This document shows positions 58,890 through 64,000 of a stretch of DNA of 64,000 nucleotides, piece by piece. The translations under genes and the position numbers were made by a program. The DNA comes from Epiperipatus broadwayi (Eukaryota; Onychophora; Udeonychophora; Euonychophora; Peripatidae), in contig JAQFVV010006294.1 in the NCBI GenBank assembly GCA_028023455.1, positions 3,129,001-3,193,000 of the forward strand. Direction: 5' to 3'. The notes below the pieces were generated by a model. The model worked only from the letters and a program-made list of their open reading frames with translations. It was not told the DNA's origin and did no database searches. Every line of letters starts with the position of its first letter. Within the stretch, counting starts at the first letter, position 1.

Positions 58890-60780
58890 GGAATCCTTTT
58901 TTTTTTTTGGTTTGATTTTCAGAAGTTCTATTAATTAATTTTGATAATAAGTCTTTTAGTTTATATTAATATTTAATTTTAGTAATTGTCATTTATCATT
59001 TATTTTCTCATGCACAAAACTAAAAACTCAATTAGTTCAGTTTACCTGGGGAAAAAATTATTTGTGGAATCATCTGAATTTTATTCATTTATAAATTAAA
59101 AAATAATTAATTAAACTACTCATTTATTCTCATGCATAAGCAATTTGAAATAGTTAACATTGTCTGAAATGTAATTACTCTATAGAACTGTACAATAATG
59201 GTTATGAGATAAATATCAAACATAATTTATTCATTCATTTATTTATTTATAAACTAAATATTTATCTACTTCTTTATAAATAATTAAAATAATGAATTTC
59301 CTCATCAAATAATAAATAAAAAATCAGAAATATTTTTTGGTACAACTTTAAAATGTCTGAATTTCTGACTTTCAGATACAATGTTTTTTAATTTTTCTTG
59401 AAAGTAAATGTTTAATTCCTGATATAATTATTTTACAAACCAGATTATCATAACTTATCTTTTTGCTACTAATATATTCAAAAATAGCATTTAACATATA
59501 TCTTATTGAATTGATTATGAAATAACTTGTATGTATATTCAGTATTAGTTATCTTTTAGTTTGTATGCAGCATACTAAATAAGCATTAAAACGTTAATAA
59601 AAGTGGATATAAAGATATGAGGAAAAAGATTCAGGTTTCTTAGCCATTTTCCTGTTTTTTTAATATATTAATTATCAAAAGAAATTATATAAAAAGGAGG
59701 GAAGGTCAGTCTAATTTTATTTTTATTTCTGCACATCTTAATAAATACAAATTGTTTTTTACTTGCTGATTATTAGTTATTTGTGAAATCTAGATTTGTT
59801 TATTTGAGTGTATGTTCCAAAATGTATTATATGAATTTCTAATGTTTTAGTCTAAAAATTTTGAAATTACATTTATTTATAAAAAGTGAAATGTTAAAAA
59901 GGTAAAAAAAAAAAGACTAATGACTTCATTGTTTGGGAGTTTATAAGAAGTTCAAGCATCAGAACTATGAGTGCCAGAATCAATCCTGGAACTTCTTAAT
60001 CCCAAGTTGAATGCTTAACCTTTGCAGATGAAGAGAATTTTAGCATTTTTAAAAATATTATAATAGAATAGCTAGATACTCTAATGCCAAAATAATTTGA
60101 TAACTTGCCTGAAATTTATGGGATAAAGGTTTATAGGTTTTTGGGATTATGGTGGGCTGATGTGCAAACTGGTATGTCACGAGAGTTTTATATAATGTTA
60201 AAAACATTTTGCTATTTTATAAGAAATATATAGTTTACTCTTTTACCCCAAAACACAATGATTGAACAGTAAATGTTTGTTTCACAGTACCTTTATTAAA
60301 TATTCATTTGATGATTTTATTGTAGATTCTTATTGTGTAAAAATTAGCAATGTATATAGTAGTTCTAACTTTTTTTTATACTTTTAACATCACATTATTA
60401 TATTAATTTTGTATATGTTAATATATATATATGAATAATTTTTAAATAGTTCACTGCAAGGCAATATTTCTTCCTTTAGCTTAACAGGAGAGCAATTTTA
60501 CCTTCTAGGTAGCCATAGCTATACTCTTATTTAATGATCAATATTGGAAAGTTGTTTATAAGTAGAACAAAATTTCCAAGTTTTACTTTGTTTATTTTTG
60601 AAACCCAAGTCATGGGCATGGTAGGCAACTATGCTCTTATGTCACAAAATTCTTTTTATGATTAAATATATGATCACTGTCCAGAGGTGTTAAGTATCAC
60701 TTTTATAGCTTAAGGGTTTCTCACAGAATTAAATTTTCAAGATGTTTGCCAAAACAATTTTATAGATAAAAATATATATT
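58890..60780. other. Noncoding interval
   Basis: AT-rich, with an ATTT microsatellite near 59231-59250. Nothing recognised. Confidence 0.45.
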
Positions 60781-60950
60781 CTAACCCTTGTCCTCGCGTG
60801 CAGCTCCACTACACCTCAGGCCAATCACGTTGAAGGCCACAATCTAACCCTTGTAAACGAATCAGGCAAATCTAACCGCCCCGTTCCCACATCCCCACTT
60901 CCCCCACATAAATACAATATAGTGAAAATCACCTGACCAGGTTCTAGCTC
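60781..60950. other. GC-richer patch with C-rich strand
   Basis: About 170 bases with clearly higher G+C and a strong C bias on plus, including a direct repeat of CTAACCCTTGT (60781 and 60843). It marks a change of texture: sequence to its right is A+C-leaning. It may be one end of an unrecognised element. Confidence 0.4.
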
Positions 60951-63900
60951 TAATAATTAATGAAATATTCAATTAAATGCTTTACTAGCTCAAGTTTCTT
61001 AAAATTAACTTAGGTTCTGTTTTAAACTAAATCAAATAAATATTCAGGAATTCATGAGACTAGAAGTGGAAATACGGGTGACAAGGTAGACTACATTGAG
61101 ACAATATCCCACCGGATACCACCTCCATGGCATAAGAACACTATCCCCCCTTATACTACTATTACATATAATAACTACATAGTATTCTTATGACTTCCGC
61201 AACTTCTAATCACTAAGACTCATTTAACAATTAAAGTATTAATCTTTTATCTCTAATAACAATAATAGTAATCATCTAGCTCAAATGAAATAATCTCAGG
61301 TTCTTAAATTTATTCGTATGTTAATAACATATGGTAGCAAAATATGATAAGGGATTTTATGTCATAATCTACTACTCTGAAATTAGACTAATACTAAAAC
61401 AATAAAAATCACAATCTTTATTGCCTAATCCAACTAGTACAGCTTTGCTTTTATCGCAAATTTATAACCGTAATAAATTAGTTAATATTCTAATATACCC
61501 TTTTTTATCTTTAAATAATAAAATAAATTAATAAGTGGCAGTGTTTAGATAATCTGATAAACAAAGCAAGTGGCAACTAATAGCATATAATTTAGCAAAA
61601 TCTTATGATAATGAATTGATGACCAGTAACACAATGCAATTTATAATTATTTAATTACAAGAACATCAATAAATATTTAAGATTAAACATACTTCTCTAT
61701 TTATCCTTTGTGCAAACAATCATATACTTAGTTTAATGGTTGTGAACATACTCTGTGAATTCATGCAGTGATGTAGAGAAACAAAACTCAGACACAAGTT
61801 TTAATAAACAAATTTTAAAATTTTATTAACATCAATAAAAATAAATAAAACAAACAAATCTATTTACATCTATTTACAAGGGATATCCTCCTTTTTCTTT
61901 ATACTACAATAACTGAATTATACACATTTATATTTCTTTTATCGTTAATTAAACTTATTATGCCTTTTAAAAGTTATTTAGTTATTTCTCATTAGGTTTA
62001 TCATATCATTTATTTTAACTATTTTATGGGTAACACCATTCTTTACCTTTTAAGATTAAAGTTACTGTATTATAAATTATCTATGTGGATAAACATCATT
62101 TATAACATCATAATTTTACAATCAATATGGTTTTTTAAAAGAAAATTACATTTTCTTGTAACTTTATATAAGTCACTCCTCGTATTATTCAAATATTATT
62201 ATTACTTTTAACGTTTATTCACCAATGCTCGTAAACTATAATACGTTTATTCCATAAGCCATACTCATGTATAATACTATAACACGAGTTTAATTATCAC
62301 CTGTTACAGTTTCACATATACTATAATTATCGAATGTTATTGTATTTTTTAAATATGCAATACTTATATTTTTTAAAATATAATTAACAATAAGAAAACG
62401 TGAAATTATATTTAATATTTTTGTATATTTCTATTTGGATATACTTTTATAAAATTATAGTTCATTTCTTAAAAAGAATTAAAATAATTCTCTAACTCCT
62501 TCCCTTCTTAGGATATATGTATCTTTCTTTCAATAATCATAATCTACTCTTCGTTAATACTTAACTATTCTTATTCCCAATAATAGCATGACATACATTC
62601 TAAAATATCTATTGTTTCCCTTTTAATAGACTTATCATATAACGATGTAGTTGCAAGAAATACAGATAAAGATAGCGAAAGATGTATAGGATATCGGGAA
62701 GATAGATAGATAACTTATCCGCAATATACTTCAAAAATGTATGGAACAGTGTGAATAGGTCCGGCATTCATTGTCTAATAACCTTGGCGATAAGCATGAT
62801 ATGGTAGCTATTTACTCAGCTTTACCAAACATATAGTACGACTCATAAGAAATATATAAAATACCACTGTCCAAGACAACATGTGTACCAGTCGTAGGGC
62901 TTTGTTAACTACGCTGATTAACATCTAAAACTACTTATTATTTCATTCCCTGTAGCATCCTAGTTTTTAATACATCCTCTTGGTTTCCGAATCACCACGT
63001 ACTACCAAGTCACTACCCAAACTATCTCTCAAGATTTTTACTGTATCCAACATCGATAAAATACTAACTACTTTTTAAAAACAATAAACAAAATTCGCTA
63101 ATATAAAACATTTCCCTATTCCATAAGAACAATTTGTCTTGCTTTATTACACTGTAGGTTCAACATCTACGTTTTGTTAAAATAACATTTAAATATCCCA
63201 ATCGGAAAATTAACAGAAAATATCACATAACCATCGGTTATATTGAACTATATTAATAACACATAAAATGCTTATCGTATGCATATTTTTAAAAATCTAA
63301 TCACATCTCAAAGTGTTTTAGAGTGTTGTTTTAAAACGCGTTTTACAACAATAATAACAATAAAACTTTTGCGCTACATTCATTCGATTCTCAGCTGATC
63401 TAAATAAATAAAACATACATTATATATCATTAATAATTATAAATGTTACCAAAACAATCTTTATCTTCCTATCAGAGTTCGTAGTAGGTTTCTTTCTCTT
63501 CGAGCATCGCAAACATACAAATTTTCACATACATACAATTTTATTTTAAAATTCAAAATCAAAACATATTATTTCATATAATGTTATATTACGAATTAAT
63601 GTATTTTGTTTTCCCTATCGCTATCTAAAACTTAATATTTAACTTAGATTAGTAAAGAAAATAATTCAAACCATAATCCCATATTTTTCTGACGGTAAAT
63701 CTTGGTTAGTCCCATAATATTTATTATTTCTTCTTTTGTCCGAATGTTCTCCTTTATGCTTATTAAAGTTTTAAATAAATTAGTTCATTTAATAAACTGT
63801 TTAGACGATCTTTAGTTTTAGTGTTTAATCCAAAATTATTAGAAAACATTTTATTTAGTTATCCCACGAAGCTTTTTAATGTTCTGGCGAATATTACCTC

Positions 63901-64000
63901 GGCGCGTTGATGCATCTTTATTTCTAGTTAAACTACAATTATTTAATAATTACGTACCAATTGCGTTTTCCATGGATCCAATTTTTTATATTTCTCTTCT
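60951..64000. other. Right end, noncoding, A+C-leaning
   Basis: No gene recognised over 3 kb. The composition differs from the rest of the flank, with more A and C on plus, which suggests one larger unit (for example an antisense transposon or an untranslated/intronic region) extending beyond the window. The frame at 62026-62211 is unrecognised. Confidence 0.4.

Overview
The window looks like AT-rich nuclear DNA of an animal, most likely an arthropod, that carries a block of about 12 kb of mitochondrial DNA at about 11.16-23.49 kb. The flanks are gene-poor and consist of decayed transposons (Penelope-like, RTE non-LTR, hAT, a TA-flanked non-autonomous element, several foldback families) in intergenic or intronic sequence. 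The mitochondrial genes need the invertebrate mitochondrial code (TGA Trp, ATA Met, AGA/AGG Ser). No tRNA-Leu(UUR) lies between COX1 and COX2; one lies directly before ND1. That is the chelicerate/myriapod arrangement rather than the insect/crustacean one. I could not identify the species or order.

Layout. 1-11.1 kb: nuclear sequence with an unidentified terminal-exon-like ORF (1.36 kb), a Penelope-like element with inverted ends (3.2-4.1 kb), one copy of a 2.2-kb repeat (5.3-7.5 kb), a MITE-like inverted repeat (7.6 kb) and a hAT transposase pseudogene (8.5-9.75 kb). 11.16-23.49 kb: mitochondrial segment holding ND5, ND1, CYTB, ND3, COX3, ATP6, ATP8, COX2, COX1, ND2, ND4, ND4L, most of 16S rRNA and about eleven tRNAs; ND6, 12S rRNA and the rest of the tRNAs are not seen. 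23.5-64 kb: nuclear sequence with a perfect-type palindrome (25.54 kb), an RTE fragment (26.7 kb), inverted-dimer insertions with 12- and 16-bp target duplications (27.8 and 35.3 kb), two candidate alternative first exons (33.8 and 34.2 kb), a local repeat family (36.7-41.7 kb), the second 2.2-kb repeat copy (43.3 kb), a TA-flanked element (47.5 kb), a second hAT pseudogene (50.5-51.5 kb) and a 2.1-kb Penelope palindrome with tRNA-like ends (56.7-58.9 kb).

The mitochondrial genes encode subunits of respiratory complexes I, III, IV and ATP synthase, and would work together only in a mitochondrion; in the nucleus TGA codons would stop translation. Nine of twelve reading frames are fully open. 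COX1, COX3 and ND1 each carry a single one-base change in a homopolymer. The gene order is strongly rearranged: on the minus strand 16S, ND4L, ND4, ND2, COX1, COX2, ATP8, ATP6, COX3, ND3, then CYTB and ND1 on the plus strand, then ND5 on minus. Either this is a very young nuclear copy (NUMT) or an assembly join of mitochondrial and nuclear reads; the sequence alone cannot decide.
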